Shown: piece after piece, positions 42,075 to 53,237 of the stretch
Numbering within the stretch: position 1 is the first letter of the stretch
Layout of the letters: the number at the start of each line of letters is the position of its first letter
Origin: Dermacentor variabilis
Taxonomy: Eukaryota > Arthropoda > Arachnida > Ixodida > Ixodidae
Length of the DNA stretch: 64,000 bases
Reading direction: 5' to 3'
NCBI RefSeq assembly: GCF_050947875.1
Contig: NW_027460346.1
Span: 4,530,000-4,593,999, forward strand
The notes under the pieces: generated by a model
Told to the model about the DNA's origin: nothing
The model's database searches: none
The model's input: the letters and a program-made list of their open reading frames with translations, nothing else
Position numbers and translations under genes: made by a program

Positions 42075-43945
42075 TTTGCTGCATTGCATTGCTGCACTGC
42101 TGAAGTGGACGTGGAGGAGCCCGAATGACGAGACTAGAAATGAAATGGACTTTATACTCTGCGCTAACCCTGGCATCACGCAAGATGTGGACGTGCTCGG
42201 CAAGGTGCGCTGCAGTGACCATAGGATGGTAAGAAGTCGAATTAGCCTAGATTTGAGGAGGGAACGGAAGAAACTGTACATATGAAGCCGATCAATGAGT
42301 TAGCGGTAAGAGGGAAAATAGAGGTATTCCGGATCAGACTACCGAACAGGTATTCGGCTTTAACTCAGGAAGAGGAACTTAGTGTTGAAACAATTAACGT
42401 CAATCTTATGGGCATCATTAAGGAGTGTGCAATAGGAGTCCGTGGTAACTCCTTTAGACAGGATACCAGTCAGCTATTGCAGGAGACGAAATACCTGAGC
42501 AAGAAACGCCAGTGTATGAAAGCCTCTAAACCTATAGCTAGAATAGAACTGGCAGAACTTTCGAAGTTAATCAAGAAGCGTAAGACAGCTGACATAATTA
42601 AGTATAATAAGGATAGAATTGAACATGCTCTCAGGAACGGCGAATACCTAAAAGCAGTGAAGAAGAAACTAGGAATTGGCAAGAATCAGATGTATGCGCT
42701 AAGAGACAAAGCCGGCATTATCATTACTAATATGGATGAGATAATTCAAGTGGCTGAGGTGTTCTATAGAGATTTATACAGTACCAGTGGCGCCCACGAC
42801 GATATTGGAAGAGAGAATAGTCTAGAGGAACTTGAAATTCCACAAGTAACGCCGGAGGAAGTAACGAAAGCCTTGGTAGCTATGCAAAGGGGGAAGGATG
42901 CTGGGGAGGATCCGGTAACAGCAGATTTGTTGAAGGATGGCGGGCAGATTGTTTTAGAAAAACTGGCCACCCTACATACGCAATGCCTCATGACCTCGAG
43001 CGTACCGTAGCCAGCGTAGTCCTCCATAAAGAAAGCAATAAAATCCCAATAAAGAAAGGCGTCAGGCAGAGAGAGACGATCTCTCCAATGCTATTCACGG
43101 CGTGTTTACAGGAGGCATTCAGAGACCATGGATTGGGAAGAATTTGGGATAAAAGTTAATGGTTAATTTTTTAGTAACTTGCGATTCGCTGATGCTATTG
43201 CCTTGCTTAGTAACACAGGGGACAAACTGAAATGCATGCTCACTGACCTGGAGAGTCAAAGCAGAAGGGTGGGTCTAAAAATTAATCTGCAGAAAACTAA
43301 AGTAATGTTTAACAGTCTCGGAAGAGAACAGCAATTTGCAATAGGAAGCGAGGCACTGGAAGTGGTAAGGGAATACATCTACTTAGGGCAGGTAGTGACC
43401 GCGGATGCGGATCATGAGACTGAAATAATCAGAAGAATAAGAATGGGCTGGGATGCGTGTGGCAGGCATTCTCATATCATGAACAGAAGGTTGCCATTAT
43501 ACCTCAAGAGAAAAGTGTATAACAGCTGTGTCTTACCAGTACTGATGTACGGGGCAGAAACCTGGAGGCTTACGAAAAGGGTTCTACTTGAATTGAGGAC
43601 GACGCAACGAGCTATGGAAAGAAGAATGATGGGTGTAACTTTAAAGGTGAGGGAACAAACGCGAGTTAATGACATCTTTGATGAAATCAAGGAAAAGAAA
43701 TGGGCATGGGCACGACATGTAATGAGGAGGGAAAATAACCGATGGTCATAATGGGGTTACGGACTGGATTCCAAGGGAAGGGAAACGTAGCAGGGGGCGG
43801 CAGAAAGTTAGGTGGGCGGATGAGATCAAGGAGTTTGCAGGGAAGACATGGCCACAATTAGTACATGACCGGCGCAGTTGGAGAAGCATGGGAGAGGCAT
43901 TTGCCCTGCAGTAGGCGTAACCAGGCTGATGATGATGATGATCGC
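42075..43945 (+). pseudogene. RTE-like LINE, 5'-truncated and broken
   Basis: 42076-42285 holds the end of an endonuclease (WTWRSPNDETRNEMDFIL, GKVRCSDHRMVRSRI). 42282-43010 is the RT N-terminal region. After an internal deletion, 43040-43751 gives KKGVRQRETISPMLFTACLQ and the palm region, where the expected FADD reads FADA (43182 onward), then a C-terminal region with LYLKRKVYNSCVLPVLMYG. It ends in a (GAT)n tail at 43925-43942. Layout and tail fit the RTE/BovB-type clade. It lies inside the 3' part of the decayed gypsy element. Confidence 0.85.
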
Positions 43946-44082
43946 TGAACTTCGGCCTTTCTTTTAATTTCGTTGATTTGGGCTTTGTTCCTTTGTTAGC
44001 TTTTCTTAGTAGGTGTGTTTTTGAGTTTGGCTCTGCTGTTATGTGTAGAGCATCGGGACGATGTTTACATAAGAGGGGGGTA
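43946..44082 (+). other. 3' end of the decayed gypsy element with polypurine tract
   Basis: After the LINE tail, T-rich sequence leads to catcgggacgatg and a polypurine tract aagaggggggta (44071-44082), which I associate with the 3' end of tick gypsy elements. The 3' LTR would start TGGACATG at 44083; its right end was not located. Confidence 0.5.
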
Positions 44083-46201
44083 TGGACATGTGTGCCTGTT
44101 TATTGTGTGATCGCGTTTCACCGGTTTCACCGAATGGTATCCGATCGCGCCGATCCAGGATGCCGTGTTTTTCACCCCTTCTCTCAAGTCGTCTCCTCTT
44201 GCCCTCCCTCACAGCTCCCTCACCTTCAACTGCCTCCGCGCGCGCCCGCCGGCTTGGTTCCAGCTTAGTCCGCTGCATGCTTGACGTTTCATGTTTCTTT
44301 AACTGCTGTCATCGAGAAGCGTGATTTGCTGTGCCTGGCCTTGACTGGCGTGGGCATGCTCGTCAATTTCGTCGTCCTCAATAGCTAGGTGCTAGGGCTC
44401 CGCGATTTTTCACCCATTTCATGACTCTCACCAGTTCGTGCATCATGCAGTGGGGCAATACTACGGCAAAAACAAGCCTGCATGCGAGGTTATTCCGGGT
44501 GCTAAAGACTACAATTGAGCACGCATGGCCAAGGGCATCAGAAGGCGCATGTACACAAACACGGCCCTGTGCATGTGTGTGCTGCATGAATCTCCGGACG
44601 TCGTTGCGCCTTGATTGTGCTACACTTCCCTCTTACCAGTAAAAAAAGCTGACAAATAGATTTTCCTCCTCATTGTCACCTGCGCTTATGACTTGTGTTA
44701 TTTCTGTGCCAAGTCCCATTCTGCAACTTCAGTAAATCGCCCAGCTTTCCATTCCTCTCTCATTGCTTTTCCTGTGGGTCACTGTTCTACAAACGTACAA
44801 GCAACTGAAAAATTACTGTTGGTGTTTATGTACTTTCTCGGCAATTACCGATGGGAAAACCTCGCGAAGAACCTTCATGTGTAGGTATGAGAAGCTTTTT
44901 TTTTCTTTAAAGCATGAGCATTGGAAGTGTCCTGTATGCGGATTTTTGCAGTTCGTGTTTATTACACAAAGGAGCGCTCAGCACGTATGACGTAGTGCCT
45001 TAAGTGACAGAATAAACGAGTTTTGCGCCCAAACCGCATACAAAAGAGAGGAGACAACTCCGGCTCTTTCTTGTGTGTGTGGTTTTGGCGCAAAACTCGT
45101 TTATTTTGTGGGATAACCAAATAGCCCAGAAGTTCACTAACCTTAAGTGACGTAATTTTACTGCTAAACATTGCATTTGTGGTGAAAGAAAAGTCGTGTT
45201 GTTGGTTTGTTTCACCTGGTCTTTGATTGAGGAATAGGCCTTTCTGCGAATGTTTTTTTTTACGTGCTGCTGTAAAAGCAGACCACCTTCTCCTCCCCCA
45301 TGTCACCGTTACTCGATTTGTGGCCAAGTGCAACATAATGTCACGTTGTGTATTTTCGTTTGTAGTACAATGATATTTTTGTTCTGCCATGTGTTTTTCA
45401 TTTTGTTCAGTAGTAATAAACATGTCACGCATTTCAGATACATTTGTACAGGCATTTAAGCAAGTTCTTTCTTTATTGGTATGGCTGTGAGTAAAACAAC
45501 CTTGGCATTTTATTCTTTATTTTAATTATTTCGCGTGCCATTATTTTTGCCATTACCAGTGAATTTTCCTTTTCTTTAGTTGTCATGACTACAACATACA
45601 CGTCGGCAAGTTTTGTGCAATATCTCAGTGCGCATATCAGAAGCCCTTGTACACTTTGGTCTTCAGGGCAATATATAAATGTCTTTTATATGTGTGTACG
45701 TGAAGCCTTAGCGTTTTCGTGAGTTTTATTTTTATATTTAACTGTCTGTGAACTTTTGTGTTGCTTTGTAGTCATCTACATGTCATGCAATTTTGAATTT
45801 TGTTTATTTTCTGAGCGTGTATCATATCAAGTTATGCGAAAATATTTGTTTTCGGAAACGGGACTCAATAAAAGGAGGCCAAGGATCTGTTGAGTTGGAA
45901 GTGGAATGCATATATGCTCTGGCATATGCTGGCGACCTCAAAGTATGGACAAGACTGCGTGTGCGTTAACGCATAAAGAAATCACGGCGCAACGCACGCC
46001 AGTTCACAAGCATTGCCTGTGGTAGCGCGTGCTCGCGTTAAGAAATTGAAAAAATACGCGACGCAGGCAGGGAAAAAGAAAACAAAAGGTAAGTGAATGC
46101 GGCATGGGAAAGGCTGCAGATGTTGGAGAGGGAGCACAGCGGGTCGTCATCATAAAACAAAGAGCGCTAGGGTGAGGAGGCGATTCGCGGCTGCTGTTCC
46201 T
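44083..46201. other. Spacer, possibly including a decayed gypsy LTR; one hairpin
   Basis: No gene recognised. It contains the inverted repeat at 45011-45105 and several AATAAA motifs (for example near 45866) in T-rich DNA. Confidence 0.4.
45011..45105. repeat. Inverted repeat with ~25-30-bp arms
   Basis: aataaacgagttttgcgcc at 45011 pairs with ggcgcaaaactcgtttatt ending at 45105; pairing weakens toward the loop. Confidence 0.88.
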
Positions 46202-46215
46202 GTTGCCATGGCAAC
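46202..46215. promoter_or_regulatory. Perfect RFX X-box-like palindrome
   Basis: GTTGCCATGGCAAC is a full 14-bp palindrome equal to the consensus X-box bound by RFX transcription factors. It lies about 120 bases upstream of a short ATG frame at 46337. Binding is inference. Confidence 0.5.
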
Positions 46216-46336
46216 GTAAACAATCGCGTGCGCTGCAATTTTAGCAAAATCTCGCCCTCCTGCTAGGGCCGAAACTTAAGGTAACCTTGGCGCTAGCGTC
46301 GAAAGAACATCTGCTTCAATACAGCCATTGGCAGCC

Positions 46337-46603
46337 ATGCGGAGATTCACCCCTCGGCTTGACCCGCTGATCAGATTTTCGACGATCGGCGAATGTGTTC
46401 GGCGCTATCGTTGTTGTTTGAGTGTGACATCTTTTTCGTGCACACGCTCGTCCAATAAAACCCTCGATTTGTCAGTCGAAGTTTTGCTGCCCTCTTCCGC
46501 ATCGGTATACCACGTGACGATATCTACAAAGCCGGAACCGCATGGTGCGATTGACGTGCGGATTGTGGGACGCAGGCGTCAGAATCACGCCTGCCCAACA
46601 TGA
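46337..46603 (+). CDS. Hypothetical small ORF downstream of the X-box (low confidence)
   Basis: An 88-codon frame starts MRRFTPRLDP at ATG 46337 (context cagccATGc) and stops at 46601-46603. No domain recognised and no clear splice donor. It is listed only because of the upstream X-box and locally raised GC; it may be chance. An overlapping frame at 46542-47087 is also unassigned. Confidence 0.2.
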   Translation: MRRFTPRLDPLIRFSTIGECVRRYRCCLSVTSFSCTRSSNKTLDLSVEVLLPSSASVYHVTISTKPEPHGAIDVRIVGRRRQNHACPT

Positions 46604-47658
46604 TCCATCACGAAATGGCACCAGCACGGAGCAGAAAAAAGAGCCTCACGCTGTGCGTCCGTCAATCAGGGTCCAGATAAATCACGTGGCAGTTTGGTTT
46701 TACCAACTGATGGCCCAGCCCTCTGCGCATCTCGAGGGAACCTGCGTGGCAGAATTGTTTTTCTCTCCGCACAGCTGGCGCGCACTTGGAAGGCAGCACG
46801 TGGTAGCGCGATGCGGAAGGTACATAGTCGCAGTTGCGCACGCAAACCTGCTGTTTGAAATGAAGCTTGAGAAATACACTTTGGAAAAAATGTCGCTCGA
46901 AAAATGTCGAGCGAGAATCGTGCTATCCGGTTCCAGCTTTACGCTGTCATATCATGTCGATTATCAAACCCATCCATTTCGCACTGCAGTAGGTTGTTCT
47001 ATATTTTTCTTATTTATTTTGAACTTCGTCTCCGGTGGTCTGATTTCTAATTGTTGCAGACTCTTCAGTAGCTCACCTTGTAACTAAACTTATGCTCTCA
47101 TATGATATCTATAATGAATTTTGTGCTGTATTATTTTTTCTAGTTCTTTTTGATATATTGGGAATACCCCCTGCCCCCCAGTCGTCTCAGGAGGAGAACT
47201 GGAAGTGCTGCTCAAGAGAGTCAAACCGTCCACAAGAAAGTGTCCCTAGATGTTCGTGCCGCTAATAAAAAAAAGGGAAATGAAAGTGGATGAAAAACTA
47301 ACGTGTCGCCGGTGGGAGCCGAATCCACAACGTCCGCATTACACGTTTCTTTATTTGGTTAGTGGACGGTTTGATAGCAGTCGCCGTTAGTGTAGAGTAG
47401 ACCGTTTGCTGTATTCGCTTAAAGAACGACTAGCCTAAACCCTAGACACACCTTAAAAGGCCACTAAATTTTGTTATGCGAGTGCTAAGTGTGCTTGCAA
47501 TGAATTTGCTTAGACATTCGGAGCGGACATTCACACGCGCAATAACAGCCGCTTCGCGCAAGAATGCGCAAAGCCCAATCATTACAGAAGTCCTAAGGCT
47601 ACGTGCACTGAGTAAATGACACACACGCACAAATAAAGAGAAAGCAGTGCCCATGAAA
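46604..47658. other. Spacer between the small ORF and the F-box gene 3' end
   Basis: One open frame to 47087 ends in a hydrophobic stretch (about 46984-47040) but has no recognised family. Otherwise nothing seen. Confidence 0.35.
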
Positions 47659-47664
47659 TTTATT
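47659..47664 (-). terminator. Poly(A) signal of the F-box gene
   Basis: AATAAA on the minus strand, 69 bases after the stop codon at 47733. Confidence 0.6.
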
Positions 47665-47732
47665 TCACTGAAACTTCACGCCATGCTCAGCTCACTGGCA
47701 GTGGTCGTTGTGTGCCGCTGCAAAGGTTTTCT

Positions 47733-49547
47733 TCAGTAGCGATTCCTCGGCCTTGCAACCCCAATGTATGAAGTGGCACAGCAGTAGCGGCCCAGACAGG
47801 GGCTGTCGGTCAAGAGCTGGCCTTGGCTACGAAACCTCTTGCCATTAGGCAGAGTGTTCACAACTGCGTGTTGCTGGTTGATCCACGACATAGTCTTCAG
47901 CGAAGAGCTGGAGGCCAGGTAGTGCACGTGAACCAATTGCAGCAGTGGCAACTCTTTCACCATGATGGCGATCAAATTCGACACCGCGGAATCAACCACC
48001 TCAGTTCCGGTCAGCAGGCACAAACTGCGCAGACTCTTAGCAGCAGTGAGACTAGCTGTGAAGAAAGTGCTCTGCCCGAGCTCCAGGTGGCGTGCTTGTA
48101 TGGTCAGCGTCGAGAGCCGATCGTTGGCGGAGAAGAGATTTCTAGGCTGGACGTAGACGACAGAGCCGGCGTCTCTCACCAGGCTATCTAGGCTGAAGCG
48201 AAGGTCGGTGATTCGGCACCCAAGAAGGAACTTGAGGCACAAGATCTTCGCCGTCTCAGTGATGCTCAGCCGCCACAGCCTAGTCTGCCTGTGCAGGAAC
48301 TCGAAGTCACGCTGTTTGAACATCAAAGGCACTTTGCAGGCGGCGCATGGAGGAGTCTCGTCGTTGCTGACGTCCAGCTCCTCGAGGAAGCGGCAGTTTC
48401 GCGCCAGACTCTCAAGCGAGTCTTCTCTATTCACGGCACATGGTGGGAGTGCCAGCGAGCGCAGCTGAGACAGCGCAGGGCCCACGACTGAGCAGAACTT
48501 GCAGACGAGCGAGAAGTGGCTCTTCGTGAGGCTGAGCTCGGAGATGTTGGCGAGGCACGTTCGGAAGAACTTCCGCATCGGATTCAGGATGTCGGGAGCA
48601 GCTCTCAGATATCGCCTGTGCCGGACCTGTTGCGGCGGGGGCAGCAAGACTAGTGAGAGGGACCTGATATCGTTCCAGTACTCCGGATGATTTGCAGCTC
48701 CGAGGAAGCGGCAGGCGACTTGCGAGTCGGCTTCCACCGCCACGACAGCGCGGCGTACTCCCTGAAGCAAGGTCCTCTGCTTCTGAACGTCGTCAAATCG
48801 GACAAAGCTGTACGAGGCTTCGGGTGAGAGCCGGCAAGTGGGCGAAGGTACCCGCTCGCAAGTGTAAAAGAAGCTGCGCAGACCGGGCCTGGGCGTCTGC
48901 AGCCTGATATTGGCGTCGCCCATCGGAATTCCTAAAGCGTCCTTACGTAGGACGTGAATGTGCAGACTGCGAAGATCCTGGCACTCATTCAGGACGCCCT
49001 CCAAGAAGTAGGCTGTCAGCGGCGTCGCTACAACTTCGACGTACATGGATTGTAGCATCGGTTTCTGTGGCTGGCATTGCTTGCTTGTTACCGCCAGAGC
49101 GTCTTTCTCCAGCCACGACTCGTAGTGGCAGTCCTCGTAGAGAGACCATTCTAGCTGCTTCACCTTCCTGAGCCTCTGTGAGAGCATTCGGAAAAGCGCC
49201 GGAGGCTCGACAACGCAGTTCAGAACGCACAGTTCCTCTATATTCTCACAGCTGGCAAGAAATCCTAGGAGAACCTCAGACGGCAGCGCGAGGCAGCTGG
49301 CGAACCTCACTTTCCGGACATCCTTCGTGTTTACCTTCTTGCGGTACAAATCAAGCGTCCACTCATCCGTGTCGGCAGTGAACTCTACGGTCTTGACGAC
49401 CCGCTTGCAGTCAGCGACTCCTTTAAGCTCAGTTGCTGCCTTGGTGAGAGCGAGGCGGGAGGCGCCGTCCAAGAGTTGGAATATTGATTCCCACACTGCA
49501 CGCGGGAGTCCATAGATTAGCTCAGCACCGGCTGATGGTTGTCGCAT
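47733..49547 (-). CDS. F-box/LRR-like protein, 604 aa, intronless
   Basis: ATG at 49545-49547, uninterrupted to the stop at 47733. Residues about 14-50 (LPRAVWESIFQLLDGASRLA) fit an F-box, the SKP1-binding motif of SCF ubiquitin ligases. The rest has irregular leucine-rich repeats, e.g. LRSLHIHVL, ISELSLTKSHF, LRSLALPPCAV, LEELDVSNDE, LRSLCLLTG, consistent with a substrate-binding LRR solenoid. A CAAC pair after the DVSNDE segment and a C-terminal SPCLGRYCC segment are cysteine-rich. No signal peptide or membrane segment, so probably cytosolic or nuclear. A poly(A) signal follows. A broken paralogue lies 36 kb away on the same strand. The F-box call is from hydrophobic pattern and position; substrates are unknown. 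Confidence 0.82.
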   Translation of the reverse strand: MRQPSAGAELIYGLPRAVWESIFQLLDGASRLALTKAATELKGVADCKRVVKTVEFTADTDEWTLDLYRKKVNTKDVRKVRFASCLALPSEVLLGFLASCENIEELCVLNCVVEPPALFRMLSQRLRKVKQLEWSLYEDCHYESWLEKDALAVTSKQCQPQKPMLQSMYVEVVATPLTAYFLEGVLNECQDLRSLHIHVLRKDALGIPMGDANIRLQTPRPGLRSFFYTCERVPSPTCRLSPEASYSFVRFDDVQKQRTLLQGVRRAVVAVEADSQVACRFLGAANHPEYWNDIRSLSLVLLPPPQQVRHRRYLRAAPDILNPMRKFFRTCLANISELSLTKSHFSLVCKFCSVVGPALSQLRSLALPPCAVNREDSLESLARNCRFLEELDVSNDETPPCAACKVPLMFKQRDFEFLHRQTRLWRLSITETAKILCLKFLLGCRITDLRFSLDSLVRDAGSVVYVQPRNLFSANDRLSTLTIQARHLELGQSTFFTASLTAAKSLRSLCLLTGTEVVDSAVSNLIAIMVKELPLLQLVHVHYLASSSSLKTMSWINQQHAVVNTLPNGKRFRSQGQLLTDSPCLGRYCCATSYIGVARPRNRY

Positions 49548-49971
49548 AGTGAATCACTTCGCTCACTATCTTGACGGTTGCTTCGGATCTGCTGCAGGAT
49601 TTTTCGGTATTCTTGACAGGCCTGGCCAAACACGTTTTCAAACAACAGCAACTCCGTGCGGAGTCGTGTGCACCGTTTGAAGTCTTAGTTCCAGTTGCTA
49701 GCCTTTCGTTGCAAGAAAACACTTCTGCAGAAGACGAGGCCTGCAATGAAAGTAAAAGTGAGTTTATTTATGTTAAACGAAAACACGGTGCCAAGACAAA
49801 AGGCAAGAGCCTGTCAAGGTCCTGGTCACACGTAGAACTGCTGGCATTGTGCACGAGCACTCTACAACAAATTCACAATGAATTTTTCATGTGTTGTAAG
49901 AAAGCATGACGCAGTAAGTTAACATGCATGAAATTTTTACCTGAAAATAACAACTAAATCGCATACACAAC
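49548..49971. other. 5' flank of the F-box gene
   Basis: The first ~200 bp resemble the flank of the pseudogene (11904-12150). A plus-strand frame at 49571-49909 overlaps this duplicated flank and is not conserved in the other copy, so it is not called a gene. No TATA box seen. Confidence 0.45.
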
Positions 49972-51640
49972 TTATCGTATGAGCGGTATAAAGATACATA
50001 ACTTTTTTTTACAAACAGAAATGTCACTGATAAAACACAGAAACAATATCACGAACGCTTGCAACATGTGCGTAAAAGAAAGACATCTTAAAAGTAGTAA
50101 AAAAAATACAAATAAATACAAAGTCTGTCGTCTAAACGAATATCTAATCCCGTTTGTTGCAATAGGCGTTTTTAATTCTAGATTTAAAACGTTTTGTGGA
50201 AGGTAATATTCAGTTTCAAAGGGAAATTTATTTGTTACTGTGGGTATTTGGTAGCTTAGTGTTTGCTTGCCGTAATTGGTGCGTGCTATTGGAACAAGTT
50301 TACGTTTCGTCCAGAAATCATATCGGCTGCTAGAATTATCTGGACAAGAAAAGGACAATTTATCACGATGGGTGTACTTAAGTACAAAGAAATTATATAC
50401 ATCTTTTACGTTAAGGATGACATAATTCTGAAATAGCGGCGACGATGATAAATCTGAAGGTCTGCATTGAAACTCTTCAATAGCACGCAAACCGCGTTTC
50501 TGAATTGAAGTTAGTTTAAGGTAATTGCAGGACGTCGTAGTTCCCCGAACAAAAATACAGTATGATAACCTCCGGTACAGGAGTGCGTAATACATGGATA
50601 TATTTATGCAGGGGTTCAACGAATGAGATATCTTATACAAACAACCGACTGTTCTACTTCGATCAGACATTAATTTGGTGGCGTGAAAATTCCTAGAAAG
50701 TTCCTCATTGAAACAAACACCAAAAATTTCCTGGTTTGAAACTCGCTTTAATTCAGTATGCTCGCAGACAACTTTCAGAGTTATGTTTTCTACTGCAGTA
50801 ATAGGATTAAAAGTAATGTAGTTTGTCATTGATAAATGAAGGCTTAGCCTATTGGTCAGTAACCAGTTATGTAGCTTTCTTAAATATGCATTTGCCGTAG
50901 ACTCCATTTGAGAGAAGGAGTCGGATGAAAAAAAAAATACTCGTATCGTGAGCGTATATGGCCAGATTAGGCAATTCGGATATGTTAGCGATATCATTTG
51001 TCAATACTCAGAATAATACCGGTCCTAATATTGATCCTTGAGGAACACCATGCTGAATTGCCAGTTTCTCTGAGGGTATGCCATTAACCTGAACATACTG
51101 CAATCTGTTATTTAAGTAGCTCTTTAGCAAGTCAGATGCAATACCAAGTCTGCGATAACTGTTAAGCTTGCGTAGCAGGGCGTTGTGATAACCGCAATCG
51201 AATGGCTTTCGGAAATCTAGGAAGAGGCCCAAAGTGAAGTGTTTCATTTCAATGTTCCTAATAATTTGTCTTTTAGTGATAACAATGCCTGCTCTGATGA
51301 TTTGTTTGTCAGGAATCCATAGTGCGAGGAAGTAATAACGTTGCACTTTTGGAAAACATTTACGAGGCGAGTATTAATGACACCTTCAAAGCCTTTTGAT
51401 AAAACGGGTAGAACAGAAAGCGGCCTATTATTAGATAAGTCATTCTTTTCCCCACTATTATAAACTGGACATGCGCAAGCTATCTTTGGCTGATCTCGGT
51501 ACACTCCGCTTTCTAACATACTATTTGCGCCGTAACACAAGTGGTCACATATTAAAGAAGATACATGCTTCAAAGGTAGTGTTAGTATCTTGCCAAGGTT
51601 GAGGACTCGGCGTGTTGGTATAGCATAATAGAGGCTCGAT
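49972..51640 (-). pseudogene. CR1/L2-like LINE reverse transcriptase, broken
   Basis: Read on the minus strand from 51640: NNRPLSVLPVLSKGFEGVI, GLFLDFRKPFD and GVPQGSILGPVLF are RT motifs. A frameshift follows, and the catalytic YADD reads IYAHDT (about 50955), so the first aspartate of the pair is His. The thumb and C-terminal part continue open to 49972 (DSFSQMESTANAYLRKLHNW...). Endonuclease not found upstream, so the copy is 5'-truncated. Clade by motif style only. Confidence 0.85.
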
Positions 51641-53225
51641 TGCGCAACATTTGGACGACACACACAGAAGAGAAACACACACCACAGAGCGCTACTTGCA
51701 ACTATCGTTTTATTCTCTTGTCAAAGGAATAAATACGGGAAGATACTCGGGGGGGGGGGGGTAACGACAAAAACAAAAAGATTTTTACAAACATAGCTAT
51801 CCACCAATGCCAAGGCAGCTTTGTCATCTGATCATTTTTGACTTCGCAAAAAAGGGACCACGATACAAAATTCCGGATTAGCGCGTGAGGAAATCTATTT
51901 CCTTTGCACTGAGGGAGATTGATGGCATGCTCACGCACACACTTCCCAAACGTGCAATTTCAGCGGCTTCGATTATTTCTCGCGTCATTTGGCTGCCATC
52001 TTTGCTCACAATCTTGCATTTCTTAAAGAATGGCCGACATCCGCAATTTCTACAATGTATCCCAAGTTGTCCGGTGACTGCTTTTTAAAGGTATAGTCAT
52101 GCTCCTTTAATATTTCATTCAAACATCTTCCAGTCTGTCCGATATACTTTCTGCCGCACTGAAGTGGAATAGAATATACCACTCCCTTAGTGCAGTCGAC
52201 GAACTTTTCTCTGTGTTGTGTCTCACAGCCTCGTTTCTGTGTGGCACCTGGGTTTACATTTGCACGCATGCTCAGCAATTTTTCCAGTGCGGAAAACAGC
52301 ACTTTTACATCGCATCTCTTACCAATTTTCTTAACTCGGTGCGCGACCGAATGGATGTACGGCATCACCACAATGGTGCCCTGGTTCCGATTTCCTTTAG
52401 CAAACATTGTGCCACAGATGCTAATACATGGAACGCATAACCTGCTCCCGTGAGCCTGCGCGTTTGCTCCCGAAAGCTGTCAGCAATGCTGTGATGGCAC
52501 GAATTTTGCAACGCGTTTCTGTAACATGACTTAACTATGGCTCGTTTTACGACTTTCGAATGCGCAGTTTCGAAGGGCAAAAGAGGCTTATTTGCGCGCG
52601 GTTCGTATTGCCAAGAGCAATGACTGCAGCCCAGACTTATTTTTAAGTCAAGAAACCTAATTGATCCACCGTCTGGCTCTTCACTTGTGATCACCAATGG
52701 CTCCAGCCTCTCTCTGAACATTCATTTTAGGTGCGTCAACGGCGATTGGGTCATGTTTTTAACATGATAATTAATAAAACTTAATTAATAAATTAATAAA
52801 ACTTAATAATTTCCCCTACAACCTGAACACACGAGAAACCCCTCAATCCATGAGGCGCACCGCTAGGGTTCTGTCAATGTTGGCTAGAAAGAAGTCGCGC
52901 AAGATCGGTGCGATAGACGAACCTATACATATTCCTTGTTTCTGAAGAAAAATGTTTCCATTCCAAGACACGTAGGTGGATCCTAAATGCAAGGACAACA
53001 ACTCTAAAAACGCTTCAACATGCATCTGTGAATCATTTTGAAAGGCAACGTTTCCGTAATTGTCAATACATTGTTCAATGCACAGCAAGAGCACTTGGTG
53101 AGGAATAGAGTAGCATAAGTCTTTGACATCAAAAGGTAATCCAAATACCCCTTGTCACAATTTTCTCGCAGGAAAGCAATAACTTGCTCAGAATTTTTAT
53201 TAAAAAGCGGTCGTCAACTCCCAGT
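51641..53225 (-). pseudogene. Penelope-like element, minus-strand copy
   Basis: Read on the minus strand: NSEQVIAFLREN and VKDLCYSIPHQ (RT, about 53190-53100), QKQGICIGSSIAPILRDFFL (about 52920), then a disrupted stretch where the YVDD-type motif should be (52740-52850, AT-rich with stops). Then SIRFLDLKI, EPRANKPLLPF and VKRAIVKSC, and the GIY-YIG endonuclease VVYSIPLQCGRKYIGQTGRC (about 52190-52130). A frameshift follows, and the C-terminus is near 51890. The 3' tail to about 51641 ends near aatgttgcgcaatc. Penelope elements couple this RT to GIY-YIG. Dead copy. Confidence 0.87.
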
Positions 53226-53237
53226 GATATTAACCTG

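Noticed and set aside
46328..46603. Assignment of the small ORF to a named ciliary gene because of the X-box
   Set aside because: No recognised domain; naming it would be guesswork.
49571..49909. Plus-strand 112-codon frame divergent from the F-box gene, suggesting a bidirectional gene pair
   Set aside because: It lies in duplicated flank and is not kept open in the homologous flank at 11904-12150.
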